A stretch of DNA of 64,000 bases from Claveliimonas monacensis (GCF_014982975.1 NZ_JADCKL010000010.1:1-64000), one strand, 5' to 3'. Counted from the first letter of the stretch, positions 7,540-17,564 are shown. The notes: a model not told the origin generated them from the sequence alone. Numbers and translations: made by a program.

Positions 7540-9069
7540 TCACTCCTCCTCGAGAGAATGCTTTTTCTTTATAACAACCGTCTCGTCATAGCAGGCAAAG
7601 ATCCTGTCAATATGTTCTCCGGAGGGCTTGGGTGTCAAAAGGCTTACCACCGGCACAATGATCATGCCTGCCACCATCGCCAGCGCACCTGCATTGATAG
7701 GCGAGTCAATATATCCTATGAGCATGTTGGACACAGTAATGCCTATCCCTGCCGCAAAACTGGCCCACACAGACAGCCTTGTCGTCCGCTTCCAGTACAG
7801 GCCATACAGGAAGGGCGCCAGGAACGCACCTGCCAGAGCGCCCCAGGAAATTCCCATGAGCTGCGCGATAAAGGCCGGGGGATCCAGAGCCAGCACAACA
7901 GACAGGAGGATAAAGAACACGATCAGAAGCTGCATGACTATGATCTGCCCTCTCTCGCTCATCTTCTTCATCACCGTATCCTTCAGGAAATCCAACGTCA
8001 GCGTGGAGCTGGACGTAAGAACCAGGGAAGACAGGGTAGACATGGACGCGGACAGCACAAGGATCACCACAATGCCCACCAGAATGTCCGGAAGCCCTGA
8101 CAGCATAAAGGGGATAATACTGTCGTACACAACCGATCCGTCTGTCCCGTAGATCTCCGGCGAATCAAAGAGCCTGCCAAAGCCTCCCAGGAAGTAGCAT
8201 CCGCCGGACACGATGATAGCGAACACTGTGGAGATAATGGTGCCGGTCTGAATGGACTTCTCATCCCGGATGGTGTAGAACTTGTGGATCATCTGGGGCA
8301 GTCCCCACGTCCCCAGGGAAGTCAGGATCACCACACCCAGCAGATTCAGCGGGTCCGGTCCAAAGAAGGAGGTGAAGGCGCCGGGCTGCCCCATCGTCAC
8401 TTCCACGTCACTTGGAATCTGGGCCATCTTTCCCACTGCCTCCATGAAACCTCCCTGTCCTGCCAGCACTGCCGCAATGACTGCCACAATGCCGGCCAAC
8501 ATGATGATCCCCTGTATAAAGTCATTGATGGCTGTGGCCATGTAGCCTCCCAGGATGACGTACACGGCTGTGATCACTGCCATGAGGATAACGCACCAAT
8601 GGTAGGGAATGTTGAAAGCCATCCCGAAAAGCCTGGAAAGCCCGTTGTAGATGGACGCCGTGTAAGGTACAAGAAAGATAAATACAATGGCGGACGCCGC
8701 AATCTTCAGTTCCCGGCTCCCGTATCTCTCCCCGAAAAAGTCCGGCATGGTCCTGGAGCCAAGGTGCTGGCTCATGACCCGTGTCCGCCTCCCCAGGATG
8801 ACCCAGGCGAGAAGGCTGCCAATGACCGCGTTTCCTATCCCGATCCAGGTGGAGGCGAGGCCGTATTTCCACCCGAACTGTCCGGCATACCCCACAAACA
8901 CGACTGCTGAGAAATAGGAGGTTCCGTAGGCGAAAGCTGTCAGCCACGGTCCCACTGACCGCCCTCCCAGCACAAATCCGTCCACACTGCCTGCATGTCT
9001 TCTGGCATAGATCCCCACTGCCACCATTACCACAAAAAACAACAGCAGGATCGTAAGCTTGATGATCAT
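7540..9069 (-). CDS. Sodium:solute symporter (SSS, PutP-like)
   Basis: 509 aa, about 13 hydrophobic helices across the whole length, typical of the SSS family. These proteins import a solute with Na+; the closest pattern is the PutP/proline or pantothenate group (SVDGFVLGGRSVGPW at 28-42, then the helix-2/3 region GTSYFSAVVFVG). Start has AAGGAGG eight bases upstream and a clear promoter. Single gene, flanked by the purA terminator upstream. Substrate cannot be named from sequence or neighbours. Confidence 0.92.
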   Translation of the reverse strand: MIIKLTILLLFFVVMVAVGIYARRHAGSVDGFVLGGRSVGPWLTAFAYGTSYFSAVVFVGYAGQFGWKYGLASTWIGIGNAVIGSLLAWVILGRRTRVMSQHLGSRTMPDFFGERYGSRELKIAASAIVFIFLVPYTASIYNGLSRLFGMAFNIPYHWCVILMAVITAVYVILGGYMATAINDFIQGIIMLAGIVAVIAAVLAGQGGFMEAVGKMAQIPSDVEVTMGQPGAFTSFFGPDPLNLLGVVILTSLGTWGLPQMIHKFYTIRDEKSIQTGTIISTVFAIIVSGGCYFLGGFGRLFDSPEIYGTDGSVVYDSIIPFMLSGLPDILVGIVVILVLSASMSTLSSLVLTSSSTLTLDFLKDTVMKKMSERGQIIVMQLLIVFFILLSVVLALDPPAFIAQLMGISWGALAGAFLAPFLYGLYWKRTTRLSVWASFAAGIGITVSNMLIGYIDSPINAGALAMVAGMIIVPVVSLLTPKPSGEHIDRIFACYDETVVIKKKHSLEEE

Positions 9070-9155
9070 TTTTGTTTCCTCCTTTTCTCTGCACTTCCTT
9101 TTTTCTACATCACTTTAAACCGTAACGCTTTAAAGCACTAAATCATTTCTCTAAA

Positions 9156-9185
9156 AGAATACCACAGTGCAGCGCGCCCTGTCAA
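9156..9185 (-). promoter_or_regulatory. Promoter of the symporter gene
   Basis: TTGACA (9180-9185), 18-bp spacer ending in TGG, TATTCT (9156-9161). About 35 bp downstream are two TTTAAAG repeats of unknown meaning (near 9112-9136). Confidence 0.8.
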
Positions 9186-9198
9186 CTGCAAAATAAGT

Positions 9199-9233
9199 AA
9201 AAAAGCCCCACAGGCATTGACCTGTGGGGGGGC
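9199..9233 (-). terminator. purA terminator
   Basis: GCCCCACAGG stem (9205-9214 with 9221-9230) followed on the minus strand by TTTTTTAC. Lies 42 bp after the purA stop. Confidence 0.9.
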
Positions 9234-9274
9234 AAAACATAACATCTTTTTGAGGCTGCTCCTTCGCGAACCTG

Positions 9275-10555
9275 CTATTTATTTCTGTAGATAATATCTT
9301 TTCTTCCCGGTCCGTTGGAGATCATAGTAATCGGATAGCCGATCTCCTTCTCGATAAACTCGATGTAATTCCGGCAGTTCTCCGGGAGATCCTCGTACTT
9401 CTTGATGCCCCGGATATCACATTTCCATCCCGGCAGCGTCTCAAGAACCGGTTTTGCTTTCTCCAGAAGATGTGTGGTGGGGAAGTCTTTTGTCACTTTT
9501 CCATCGATCTCGTAACCTACGCAGACAGGGATCTCATCCAGGTATCCCAGCACGTCCAGAACTGTGAACGCCACGTCCGTGGTTCCCTGCAGCCTGCATC
9601 CGTACCTGGAAGCAACACAGTCAAACCATCCCATACGCCTCGGACGTCCTGTCGTGGCGCCGAACTCTCCGCCGTCTCCTCCGCGTCTTCTCAGTTCATC
9701 TGCCTCCTCGCCGAAGATCTCACTGACAAAAGCGCCTGCTCCCACTGCGCTGGAGTATGCCTTGCAGACAGTGATGACCTGTTTGATCTCGTAAGGCGGG
9801 ATGCCGGCTCCGATGGCGCCGTAACCTGCCAGTGTGGAGGATGATGTGACCATGGGGTAGATGCCGTGATCCGGATCCTTCAGGGAGCCAAGCTGTCCCT
9901 CGAGAAGGATCTCCTTTCCTTCCTTCAGCGCATTGTAAAGGAAGAGAGACACATCACACACATAGGGTTCGATCATCTCTTTGTATTCTTTCAGTTCTTT
10001 ATAAAGGTCAGCAGGATCGATCAATGGCTTATGGTACAGATGTTCCAGCAGTACGTTTTTCTGCTCTGCAACGCGGACCGTCTTCTCTTTCAGCAGCTCG
10101 TCATCGAAAAGCTCACTTACCTGGAAGCCGATCTTGGCATATTTGTCTGAGTAGAAAGGAGCGATCCCGGACTTTGTGGATCCGAAGGATTTTCCGCCCA
10201 GCCTCTCCTCCTCGTACGCATCAAAATTTTTGTGGTAGGACATCACGATCTGCGCCCTGTCGGACACAAGGATCTTTGGCATGGGAACTCCCTTTTCCAC
10301 GATGGACTGGATCTCACCGAAAAGGCGCGGAATGTCCAGAGCAACTCCGTTGCCGATAATACTTGTCGTGTGACTGTAGAACACGCCGGAAGGCAGTGTG
10401 TGCAGCGCAAATTTGCCATAGTCATTTATGATGGTGTGTCCTGCATTGGCGCCTCCCTGAAAGCGGATGATTATATCCGCGCTCTCGCCAAGCATGTCGG
10501 TAATCTTTCCCTTACCTTCATCGCCCCAGTTGGCACCTACTACTGCTTTTACCAT
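9275..10555 (-). CDS. purA: Adenylosuccinate synthetase
   Basis: 426 aa. Joins IMP and aspartate with GTP, the first step from IMP to AMP. The GTP/IMP loop GDEGKGK is at residues 11-17 and GHTI follows near 39; RPRRMGWFD and the C-terminal GPGRKD are family blocks. I start at 10555: AGGAGG is seven bases from that ATG but touches the ATG at 10561, and family proteins begin with the same MVKAVVGANWGDEGKGK context. Monocistronic, with its own promoter and terminator; no purine riboswitch is visible in the 45-base leader. Confidence 0.97.
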   Translation of the reverse strand: MVKAVVGANWGDEGKGKITDMLGESADIIIRFQGGANAGHTIINDYGKFALHTLPSGVFYSHTTSIIGNGVALDIPRLFGEIQSIVEKGVPMPKILVSDRAQIVMSYHKNFDAYEEERLGGKSFGSTKSGIAPFYSDKYAKIGFQVSELFDDELLKEKTVRVAEQKNVLLEHLYHKPLIDPADLYKELKEYKEMIEPYVCDVSLFLYNALKEGKEILLEGQLGSLKDPDHGIYPMVTSSSTLAGYGAIGAGIPPYEIKQVITVCKAYSSAVGAGAFVSEIFGEEADELRRRGGDGGEFGATTGRPRRMGWFDCVASRYGCRLQGTTDVAFTVLDVLGYLDEIPVCVGYEIDGKVTKDFPTTHLLEKAKPVLETLPGWKCDIRGIKKYEDLPENCRNYIEFIEKEIGYPITMISNGPGRKDIIYRNK

Positions 10556-10608
10556 ATCCATTCCTCCTGTGTATCATTTACATTACTGGCTCACAAACAG
10601 CCATATGC

Positions 10609-10638
10609 ATTATACTATATTTTCCCCTCAATGTACAA
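10609..10638 (-). promoter_or_regulatory. purA promoter
   Basis: TTGTAC (10633-10638), 18-bp spacer, perfect TATAAT (10609-10614). Confidence 0.8.
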
Positions 10639-10658
10639 TACTATTTTCCCGAAGCCAC

Positions 10659-12218
10659 CTACATAAGGGGAGCAAAGAGCCTGAGCACCTGTCCTGTGAT
10701 CTTGGAGAACAGACTCCTGTTACGCAGCTCCACAAGGCTCACCTTGTGGCACTTCATAAGCGTCTCCTGGAAATCTCTCTCCACCCGGTCCACCACGGAA
10801 TTGTTATAGATGAACACCCCGCACTCGAAATGCAGGTAAAGGCTCCTGTAGTCCAGGTTGATGGTGCCCACGGTGGCCGTGTCATCGTCTGACACGAAAA
10901 CTTTGGCGTGGACAAACCCCGGCTTGTACTCGTAGATCTGCACGCCCGCGCGGATCAGTTCCCGGTAGTAGGTCTTGGCCACCACGAAGGCATACCACTT
11001 GTCCGGGATGTGGGGCATGATGATGATCACCTCGATGCCGCTCTTGGCCGTCCTTGTCAGGGTGGTGATCATCTCGTTGTCCAAAATGAGATAAGGGGTC
11101 ATAATATGCACGTACTTTTTCGCGTGATTCAGTATATGGAAATATACTTCCTCCCCCACATTTTCATTGTCAAAGGGGCTGTCTCCGTAGGGCAGCACGT
11201 ACCCCAGCTCCCGCCTGAGCCCCTGGCGTCTCGGCGTGAGATAGCGGGTATAGTGCCCCTCCTCTTTCTCGTCCACATTCCACATCTGCAAGAAGAGCAT
11301 GGTGAGGCTCTGGACCGCGTCCCCCTTCAGCATGACAGCTGTATCCTTCCAGTGTCCGAAGCGCTCTTTCCGGTTGATGTACTCATCTCCCAGATTGATG
11401 CCGCCTGTGAAGCCCACTCTCCCGTCGATCACGCAGATCTTGCGGTGATCCCTGTTGTTCTGCACCGTAGACAGGAAAGGCCTGATGGGGTTCATCATCT
11501 TGCACCGGATCCCTTTTCGCTCCAGCTCCTGGGGATACTCGTAGGGAAGATTGGAGATGGCGCAGGTGCCGTCGTACATGAACCGCACTTCCACTCCCTC
11601 CCTGGCCTTCTGCACGAGGATCTTCAGGATGGTGTCCCACATATATCCCTTCTCCACGATAAAATATTCCATGAAAATGTATTTCCGCGCTTTTTTCAGC
11701 TCAGGAACCAGCGCATCAAATTTATCCTCCCCAAGAGGGAAGTAGGTCACCTCCGTGTTGCGGTATGTGGGGAATCCCATGTGGTGGGCCAGATAGTAGG
11801 CCAGGTTGGCATTGGCCGGCTTGCTGGCACGCAGAGCGTCCACCACGTCCATATCCTGCATCATATAGGGATCTGTCTCTATCTTCAGGGTTGCCAGCCT
11901 CTTTCCCATCCAGCGGACGCCCACCTGACTCTTCACATATATATAAAACAATGTGCCCACTGCAGGAAAAGCCATGACGCAGAGCATCCACGTCATCTTG
12001 AACGCGGGGTTGCCCTCTGCGTTGATGATGTAGATCAGCACCACGACTCCTACTACCCTGAGCGTACCGTTGATAAACAGTGCGTATGACTGTAGCAGAT
12101 TGGTTGTCACTATAAAAAGTCCAAGCTGTATCAGGATCAGAAGAAGAATAAATCCTGTACGGCTGAATATGATCCTGGAAAGTCCTGATTTCGCCTTTCC
12201 CGGTTCGTTCTTTCCCAT
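10659..12218 (-). CDS. cls: Cardiolipin synthase (phospholipase D family)
   Basis: 519 aa membrane enzyme that condenses two phosphatidylglycerols to cardiolipin. Two hydrophobic helix pairs occupy residues 18-65 and 75-97, then two PLD domains with HKD motifs: His258-x-Lys260-x4-Asp265 and His437-x-Lys439-x4-Asp444. Length and order match bacterial ClsA. The start has AAGGAGG. Own promoter; no partner gene adjacent. Confidence 0.95.
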   Translation of the reverse strand: MGKNEPGKAKSGLSRIIFSRTGFILLLILIQLGLFIVTTNLLQSYALFINGTLRVVGVVVLIYIINAEGNPAFKMTWMLCVMAFPAVGTLFYIYVKSQVGVRWMGKRLATLKIETDPYMMQDMDVVDALRASKPANANLAYYLAHHMGFPTYRNTEVTYFPLGEDKFDALVPELKKARKYIFMEYFIVEKGYMWDTILKILVQKAREGVEVRFMYDGTCAISNLPYEYPQELERKGIRCKMMNPIRPFLSTVQNNRDHRKICVIDGRVGFTGGINLGDEYINRKERFGHWKDTAVMLKGDAVQSLTMLFLQMWNVDEKEEGHYTRYLTPRRQGLRRELGYVLPYGDSPFDNENVGEEVYFHILNHAKKYVHIMTPYLILDNEMITTLTRTAKSGIEVIIIMPHIPDKWYAFVVAKTYYRELIRAGVQIYEYKPGFVHAKVFVSDDDTATVGTINLDYRSLYLHFECGVFIYNNSVVDRVERDFQETLMKCHKVSLVELRNRSLFSKITGQVLRLFAPLM

Positions 12219-12249
12219 AAAGTCCTCCTTATCTTGTCTGACGCAATAT

Positions 12250-12278
12250 AGTGTAACACACTTTCCTGCCCTCTACAA
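12250..12278 (-). promoter_or_regulatory. cls promoter
   Basis: TTGTAG (12273-12278), 17-bp spacer, TACACT (12250-12255), 31 bp before the cls start. Confidence 0.65.
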
Positions 12279-12393
12279 CCGGACGCATGCCCTGAATTTC
12301 GCCAGTATTTGCATGTTTCCCCTTTCTTTTTTTGTTCAAAAGTATTACAATGTATCATATCATACACGCAGTCTGCAGAAAGGAGTCATGGAT

Positions 12394-12678
12394 ATGTCTA
12401 AATGGATAAAACGCGTGCTTGGTCTGGCTGCTGTAGGAAGCGCCGCTGCCGGACTTTACTATTATCTGAAAAAATCTTCTTCAGATAACACAGATGACGA
12501 TATGGATGATTTTGAGGATGAGGATTTTGATCTCGACAACGACCTGAAGCCTGTAGGCGACAGGGAGTATGTGCCCCTCAACACACCTCCCAAGGGCGGC
12601 AGCGATGCCGGGGAGACGGACGCGGAGGAAGAGGCCACTGCAGAACCATCCGCAGACGAGGATAAAAAAGACGCATAA
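12394..12678 (+). CDS. Small acidic single-helix protein
   Basis: 94 aa, unrecognised. A short amphipathic/hydrophobic N-terminal helix (WIKRVLGLAAVGSAAAGLYY, residues 4-23) is followed by a strongly acidic, low-complexity tail with many Asp and Glu. It looks like a membrane-anchored acidic protein. The ATG at 12394 has AGGAG eight bases upstream; the in-frame ATG at 12388 is only two bases away. A strong terminator follows. Function unknown. Confidence 0.75.
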   Translation: MSKWIKRVLGLAAVGSAAAGLYYYLKKSSSDNTDDDMDDFEDEDFDLDNDLKPVGDREYVPLNTPPKGGSDAGETDAEEEATAEPSADEDKKDA

Positions 12679-12705
12679 AACGTCCTGTCAAAACAGGCAT
12701 AACAG

Positions 12706-12763
12706 AAGCGGGAACCCCCCGGATGATCTGCAAAGATCTCCACAGGCGGGTTCCCGCTTTTTC
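12706..12763 (+). terminator. Rho-independent terminator
   Basis: 12-bp stem AAGCGGGAACCC (12706-12717) with 12748-12759, carrying an inner GATCT/AGATC helix, followed by TTTTCG. Confidence 0.85.
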
Positions 12764-12782
12764 GTAAAGATTTCTCTTTTTT

Positions 12783-14186
12783 CTATTTTTTCCATATCCT
12801 GCAAAGGATACTGCAGGCCTCTTTGATCTTATCTTCCGGCATATTGGCGTAGCCCAGCAGGATAACCGCTTCCCTGCCAGGTTCTCCCACGATGTAGTCC
12901 GACATGCCGTACACCCTTATATCGCAGGCCGACGCCTTCTCGATCAGCTCCCTCTCCGATCTGCCGTCATCAAAGTGGAGAAGAAGATGGACTCCCGCAT
13001 TCTCGCCGGATATCCTGCATGTATCCGCAAGGGGCTTCAGCCCCGCTATGAGCTGGTCGTGCCTGCCCCTGTACAGAGCACGGGTCTTGTTGAGATGCCG
13101 CTCATAGTATCCTTCTTCAAGAAAGCGGCACATGATGAGCTGATCCACCTTGGACACAGTGGAATTGATAAATCCCAGTTTCCTTTCATACTCTTCGCAC
13201 AGCGTCTCCGGAAGGACCATATAGCTGAGACGGATGGCGGGGGCGATGGACTTGGAAAAGGTTCCCAGGTATATGACTTTCCCCCTGGCGTCAAATCCCT
13301 GCAGCGCCGGGATAGGCTTGCCCTTGTATCGGAATTCACTGTCGTAATCATCCTCTACAATGTATCTTCCCCTGCCCGCCTCGGCCCAGGCAAGCAGCTC
13401 CATCCGCCGTTTGATGGGCATGACGATCCCTGTGGGATACTGGTGGGAGGGGGTCACATAGGCAATGTCCGCCCCTGCCTCCTCCAAAAGCCGGGTGTCC
13501 ATTCCCCTTTTGTCCATCCGGATCGGGCAGACCTGAAAGTCCAGGCTGCAAAAAAGCCGGTATGCCTGTTTGTAGGTAGGGTTCTCCACAGCGATCACAT
13601 GATCCCGCCCAAGCAGAGAACTAAGAAGCATGAGCAGATAGTCGCTGCCGGCACCCACGATCACCTGCCTGGGCGTACAGCTCACCCCTCTTGCCTGGTA
13701 GAGATAGCTGCATATGGCTCTGCGGAACGCATATTCCCCCTGGGGATCCCCCAGCCGGAACAGCTCTGTCCTGTCGTCCAGCAGCACTTCCCGGGACAGC
13801 TTCCTCCAGATATTGTAGGGAAAACTGTTCAGATCTACTCCATTGGGGGTAAAGTCAAACCGGTACGCTTGTCTCTTCTTCTCCTTAGGCCCTGCCTTCT
13901 CATCTCTGGCAGGAGCCGTCTCCAGATGCCATAGGTCCTCCACCTGGGCCACAAAATACCCTCTGCAAGGGACCGCCTCGATATACCCCTCTGACAAAAG
14001 CTGTTCATAGGCCATCTCCACCGTGCTCCTGCTGACCTCCAGATAGCGGCACAGGGAGCGGGTGGAAGGCAGTTTCTCCCCGCAGGAGATCCGGCCCGTC
14101 CTTATATTCTCTTTGATATAACCGTAAATCTGCTCGTACAGGGACGTGCCGCTGTGGGGCTGCAGATGGATCGTCAGTTCGTTCAT
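12783..14186 (-). CDS. MocR/PdxR-type regulator (GntR HTH + aminotransferase domain)
   Basis: 467 aa fusion typical of MocR regulators. Residues 11-80 form a GntR winged helix-turn-helix (LPSTRSLCRYLEVSRSTV). From about 110 a fold-type I aminotransferase-like domain follows, with Asp279/Asp280 and PLP Lys312 (GTFSKS), so PLP sensing is likely. Family members often control vitamin B6, GABA or taurine genes, but no such gene is next to it. It begins 7 bp after the glnS stop without a clear ribosome site, which suggests translational coupling to glnS. Confidence 0.93.
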   Translation of the reverse strand: MNELTIHLQPHSGTSLYEQIYGYIKENIRTGRISCGEKLPSTRSLCRYLEVSRSTVEMAYEQLLSEGYIEAVPCRGYFVAQVEDLWHLETAPARDEKAGPKEKKRQAYRFDFTPNGVDLNSFPYNIWRKLSREVLLDDRTELFRLGDPQGEYAFRRAICSYLYQARGVSCTPRQVIVGAGSDYLLMLLSSLLGRDHVIAVENPTYKQAYRLFCSLDFQVCPIRMDKRGMDTRLLEEAGADIAYVTPSHQYPTGIVMPIKRRMELLAWAEAGRGRYIVEDDYDSEFRYKGKPIPALQGFDARGKVIYLGTFSKSIAPAIRLSYMVLPETLCEEYERKLGFINSTVSKVDQLIMCRFLEEGYYERHLNKTRALYRGRHDQLIAGLKPLADTCRISGENAGVHLLLHFDDGRSERELIEKASACDIRVYGMSDYIVGEPGREAVILLGYANMPEDKIKEACSILCRIWKK

Positions 14187-14193
14187 GGCAGGC

Positions 14194-15861
14194 TTATTTA
14201 GGCAGCTTGAAAGAGCTCTTCAGGGAGACGATACGGTTGAACACAAGGGCATCAGGCTCTGAATCCCTGGCGTCGATACAGAAGTAGCCGTTTCTCACAA
14301 ACTGGAAGCTGTCGTAGGCCTTCGCATCCTGGAAGCTGGGCTCCACATAACAGTTTTTCCGGATTTCCAGGGAGTGCGGATTCAGATTCAGGGAACCATC
14401 CTCCTTGTTGTACACACCCTTCTCCTCGTCGATCAGGTTCTCATAGAGGCGCACTTCCGCCTTCTGTGCGCAGGAGGCCGGTACCCAGTGAATAGTACCT
14501 TTGACCTTTCTTCCTGTAAAGCCGGAGCCGGCCTTTGTCTCCGGGTCGTAGGTGGCATGGACCACAGTCACATTGCCCTCCTCGTCAGTCTCATAGCTCA
14601 CGCACTTTACGAAATAAGCGTGCATCAGGCGCACCTCATTACCCGGGAAGAGGCGGAAATACTTCTTCGGGGGCTCGATCATGAAATCCTCCCGCTCGAT
14701 GTACAGCTCCCGCTCAAAAGGAAGCTGGCGCATTCCCAGTTCTTCGTTCTCCAGGTTATTGGCTACATCCAGGTACTCTCTTTCTCCCTCCGGATAGTTG
14801 TCAATCACCAGCTTGATGGGATCCAGCACGGCCATCATGCGGGGACGTTTCATCTTCAGATCCTCACGGATGCAGTACTCCAGCATCGCATAGTCCACAG
14901 AGCTCTGGCTCTTGGACACACCGCACATCTCCACAAACATCTTGATGGACTCCGGCGTAAATCCTCTCCTTCGCAGCGCCGCGATAGACACAAGGCGGGG
15001 ATCATCCCATCCGTCCACAATGCCCTCCTGCACCAGCTTCTTGATGTAGCGCTTGCCAGTCACCACGTTGGTCAGGTAGAGCTTGGCAAACTCAATCTGG
15101 CGGGGCGCCGGGTCAAACTCACACTCTCTTACCACCCAGTCGTAGAGTGGTCTGTGATCCTCAAATTCCAGCGTACAGATAGAGTGGGTGATCTTCTCCA
15201 CTGCGTCCTCGATCGGGTGAGCGAAATCATACATGGGGTAGATGCACCACTTGTCCCCTGTATTGTGGTGGGTCATATGGGCTACTCGGTAGATGATGGG
15301 GTCGCGCATGTTGATGTTGGGCGACGCCATGTCGATCTTGGCGCGCAGCACTTTCTCCCCATCTTTGTACTCCCCGTTCTTCATAGCCTCAAACAGGGCC
15401 AGGTTCTCCTCCACAGAGCGATCCCTGTAAGGGCTGTTCTTTCCGGGCTCTGTGAGGGTTCCTCTGTACTGCCTTATCTCCTCCGGGCTCAGGTCACAGA
15501 CATAGGCCTTCCCCTTTTTGATCAGCTTCACCGCGCACTCGTACATGATGTCAAAATAATCAGAGGCAAAGTACAGATGTTCCCCATACTCTGCACCCAG
15601 CCACTGCACATCTGCCTTGATGGACTCCACAAACTCCATATCTTCTTTCATGGGGTTTGTGTCGTCGAAGCGCAGGTGGAATTTTCCGCCGTACTTCTTC
15701 GCCAGCCCGTAATTTAAAAGGATGGACTTGGCATGTCCGATGTGGAGATACCCGTTTGGCTCCGGCGGGAATCTGGTGCACACATTGTCGTACACTCCCT
15801 CTCTGAGATCTTTGTCGATCTCCTGCTCAATAAAATTTTTAGAAACCACTTCTTCTCCCAT
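14194..15861 (-). CDS. glnS: Glutaminyl-tRNA synthetase
   Basis: 555 aa class I synthetase charging tRNA-Gln. The HIGH motif is intact at residues 40-43 after [14 protein letters not shown] (285-290) and the C-terminal beta-barrel anticodon-binding region are present, separating it from GluRS. The second class I signature is unusual: where E. coli has VMSKRK this protein reads VTGKRY (residues 267-272), keeping only the lysine and arginine. Start has AGGAGG five bases upstream. A MocR regulator follows at once. Confidence 0.96.
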   Translation of the reverse strand: MGEEVVSKNFIEQEIDKDLREGVYDNVCTRFPPEPNGYLHIGHAKSILLNYGLAKKYGGKFHLRFDDTNPMKEDMEFVESIKADVQWLGAEYGEHLYFASDYFDIMYECAVKLIKKGKAYVCDLSPEEIRQYRGTLTEPGKNSPYRDRSVEENLALFEAMKNGEYKDGEKVLRAKIDMASPNINMRDPIIYRVAHMTHHNTGDKWCIYPMYDFAHPIEDAVEKITHSICTLEFEDHRPLYDWVVRECEFDPAPRQIEFAKLYLTNVVTGKRYIKKLVQEGIVDGWDDPRLVSIAALRRRGFTPESIKMFVEMCGVSKSQSSVDYAMLEYCIREDLKMKRPRMMAVLDPIKLVIDNYPEGEREYLDVANNLENEELGMRQLPFERELYIEREDFMIEPPKKYFRLFPGNEVRLMHAYFVKCVSYETDEEGNVTVVHATYDPETKAGSGFTGRKVKGTIHWVPASCAQKAEVRLYENLIDEEKGVYNKEDGSLNLNPHSLEIRKNCYVEPSFQDAKAYDSFQFVRNGYFCIDARDSEPDALVFNRIVSLKSSFKLPK

Positions 15862-15964
15862 GTCAACCTCCTGATAACAATAATTCCTCTGGTCATGAAG
15901 AATATCTTACCATACTTCCCGTCAATCCACAAGCACAAGACACAAGGTCTTCCTTTAAGCCCTG

Positions 15965-17434
15965 CTAAAAATCCGTGTAACTCTTTCCGTTCACAAGGGC
16001 TGTGTTCTTTGCCGCCGCCAGCTCTGACACCGTCACAAGCTGATAGCCCGCCTCCTGGAGCTTTGGTATGAGCTCCAGGGCCGCATCCACAGACTCTGTA
16101 TGTATATCGTGCATCAGGATAATGTCGCCATCGTCCACAGAGCTCATAACCGTGTCCACCGTCTTTTTGGCATCCCTTGTATTCCAGTCCAGCGTGTCAA
16201 TGTTCCACAGGATCATGGGCATGCCCACATTCCCGGACACGGTGCTGTTGATGGCCCCGTAGGGCGGGCGCATGACTGTGGCGGAGGTCCCGGCCGCCTC
16301 CCGTATCCTGTCGTTCGTCCTCTGGACCTGGGAGGACACGGCCCCCGCGTCCAGCTTAGTCAGATCCGCGTGGTCATAAGAGTGGTTCCCCAGCTCGCAT
16401 CCTGTGTCCTTCATCCGCTTTACCAGCTCCGGATAGGAGGAGACCTTCTCCCCCAGCATGAAAAAGGTGGCGTGGGCGCCGTACTTTTTCAGCTGATCCA
16501 GTATTTCCCCCGTCCGCTTTCCCGGACCGTCGTCAAAGGTGAGCGCCACCATGGGCCGGGAGGGATCCACCATGCTCTCCTTCACGGAGAGGAATTTCCC
16601 GTCCCCGCCAAAGGAATAGAGGGAGAGGCCCATGTAGACATCCCCCACGGCCATCTTTCCCTTCTGGTCAAAATAGTACCTGCTCCCCTCTATCTCCTGC
16701 CAGCCGGTGAGCGCGCGGCCGTCCTCTCCCAGGTAATATCTGCCGTCCTCCCCGTCCTTCCACTGGCCGGCCTCCATGGCGCCGCTGTCGTCAAAGAAGT
16801 ACCTGGCCCCGGCAATTTCCCGCCAGCCAACCGCTTTCTCCCCGGCGGAGTCAAAATAGTAGCTCTTTTTCTGCCAGGTGACAAATCCGTCCGTGACCCA
16901 GGAACCGTCGTAGCGCTGAAATCTTTCATCCTTCCACCTGCCCACCGGGTTCTTGACCGTCAGTGTGCCTTCCCGCACCTGGAGCTGTACTTTCTTTCTC
17001 CAGTCCTTCCCCAGCTTTTCCTTCAGCTCTCCGTCCAGCTCGATCCGCACAGGATAAGTTCCCTCCATGGACAGGTCCGCATCGCACACAAGGGAAATCC
17101 CCTCCCCTTTCTCCAGCCGGCTCACCAGCTCCTCTGCCGTGAGCTTCTTCTTTTTGTCCAGGCGTATCCTCTTATTGTACCTTTCCGTGTCCGAGGTGAC
17201 CTCCGCGAGCAGGGGCGGCTGCTCCTCTCCTACATAGACCTCCCGGTCCGACGTCGAAATCTGTATCCTGGCACGCCGCCCAAAGCCGGACAGGGCAAAG
17301 ACAGCCCCCGCGGCTCCGGCACAGGTGAACAGGATGGCCGCAGCCACCAGCAGCCTGACCGCAAGACTCCTCCGTCTCCTCCTGTGCATACGCCCCCTCA
17401 ACTCTGTTCCTATGCTGTTCCTCTTCCTGTTCAT
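15965..17434 (-). CDS. Polysaccharide deacetylase with cell-wall-binding repeats
   Basis: 489 aa. An Arg-rich N-terminus and a hydrophobic helix (24-48) make a signal anchor, so it acts outside the membrane. Residues about 160-285 hold four or five 20-residue choline-binding-type repeats (aromatic-Gly pattern such as YYFDSAGEKAVGW). A NodB domain follows from 292: TFDDGPG with Asp302, HSYDH with metal-binding His351 and His355, RPPYGA (389-394) and ILMHDIH with His442. It probably de-N-acetylates peptidoglycan or another GlcNAc polymer while bound to the wall. All catalytic residues are present. Confidence 0.93.
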   Translation of the reverse strand: MNRKRNSIGTELRGRMHRRRRRSLAVRLLVAAAILFTCAGAAGAVFALSGFGRRARIQISTSDREVYVGEEQPPLLAEVTSDTERYNKRIRLDKKKKLTAEELVSRLEKGEGISLVCDADLSMEGTYPVRIELDGELKEKLGKDWRKKVQLQVREGTLTVKNPVGRWKDERFQRYDGSWVTDGFVTWQKKSYYFDSAGEKAVGWREIAGARYFFDDSGAMEAGQWKDGEDGRYYLGEDGRALTGWQEIEGSRYYFDQKGKMAVGDVYMGLSLYSFGGDGKFLSVKESMVDPSRPMVALTFDDGPGKRTGEILDQLKKYGAHATFFMLGEKVSSYPELVKRMKDTGCELGNHSYDHADLTKLDAGAVSSQVQRTNDRIREAAGTSATVMRPPYGAINSTVSGNVGMPMILWNIDTLDWNTRDAKKTVDTVMSSVDDGDIILMHDIHTESVDAALELIPKLQEAGYQLVTVSELAAAKNTALVNGKSYTDF

Positions 17435-17514
17435 CGGTCCTGCTTATCCTCCCCAGACATACTTTATCTTCGACAGAGTATAGCCTGATTCGACAGGAAC
17501 CACAAGAGGAGCAA

Positions 17515-17550
17515 AGAATACTTAAGAAAAGTAAAGAAATTCTTAAATTT
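17515..17550 (-). promoter_or_regulatory. Possible activator-type promoter of the deacetylase gene
   Basis: A -10-like TATTCT (17515-17520) lacks a -35; in its place is an inverted-repeat motif with TTAAGAA arms (17522-17546). The inner 21 bp recur at 7510-7530. This layout fits a response-regulator-dependent promoter, but no regulator is known. Confidence 0.35.
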
Positions 17551-17564
17551 TGGCACAAAAAAAA

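Noticed and set aside
10562-10608. Purine riboswitch before purA
   Set aside because: Leader of about 45 bases is too short and lacks the conserved core.
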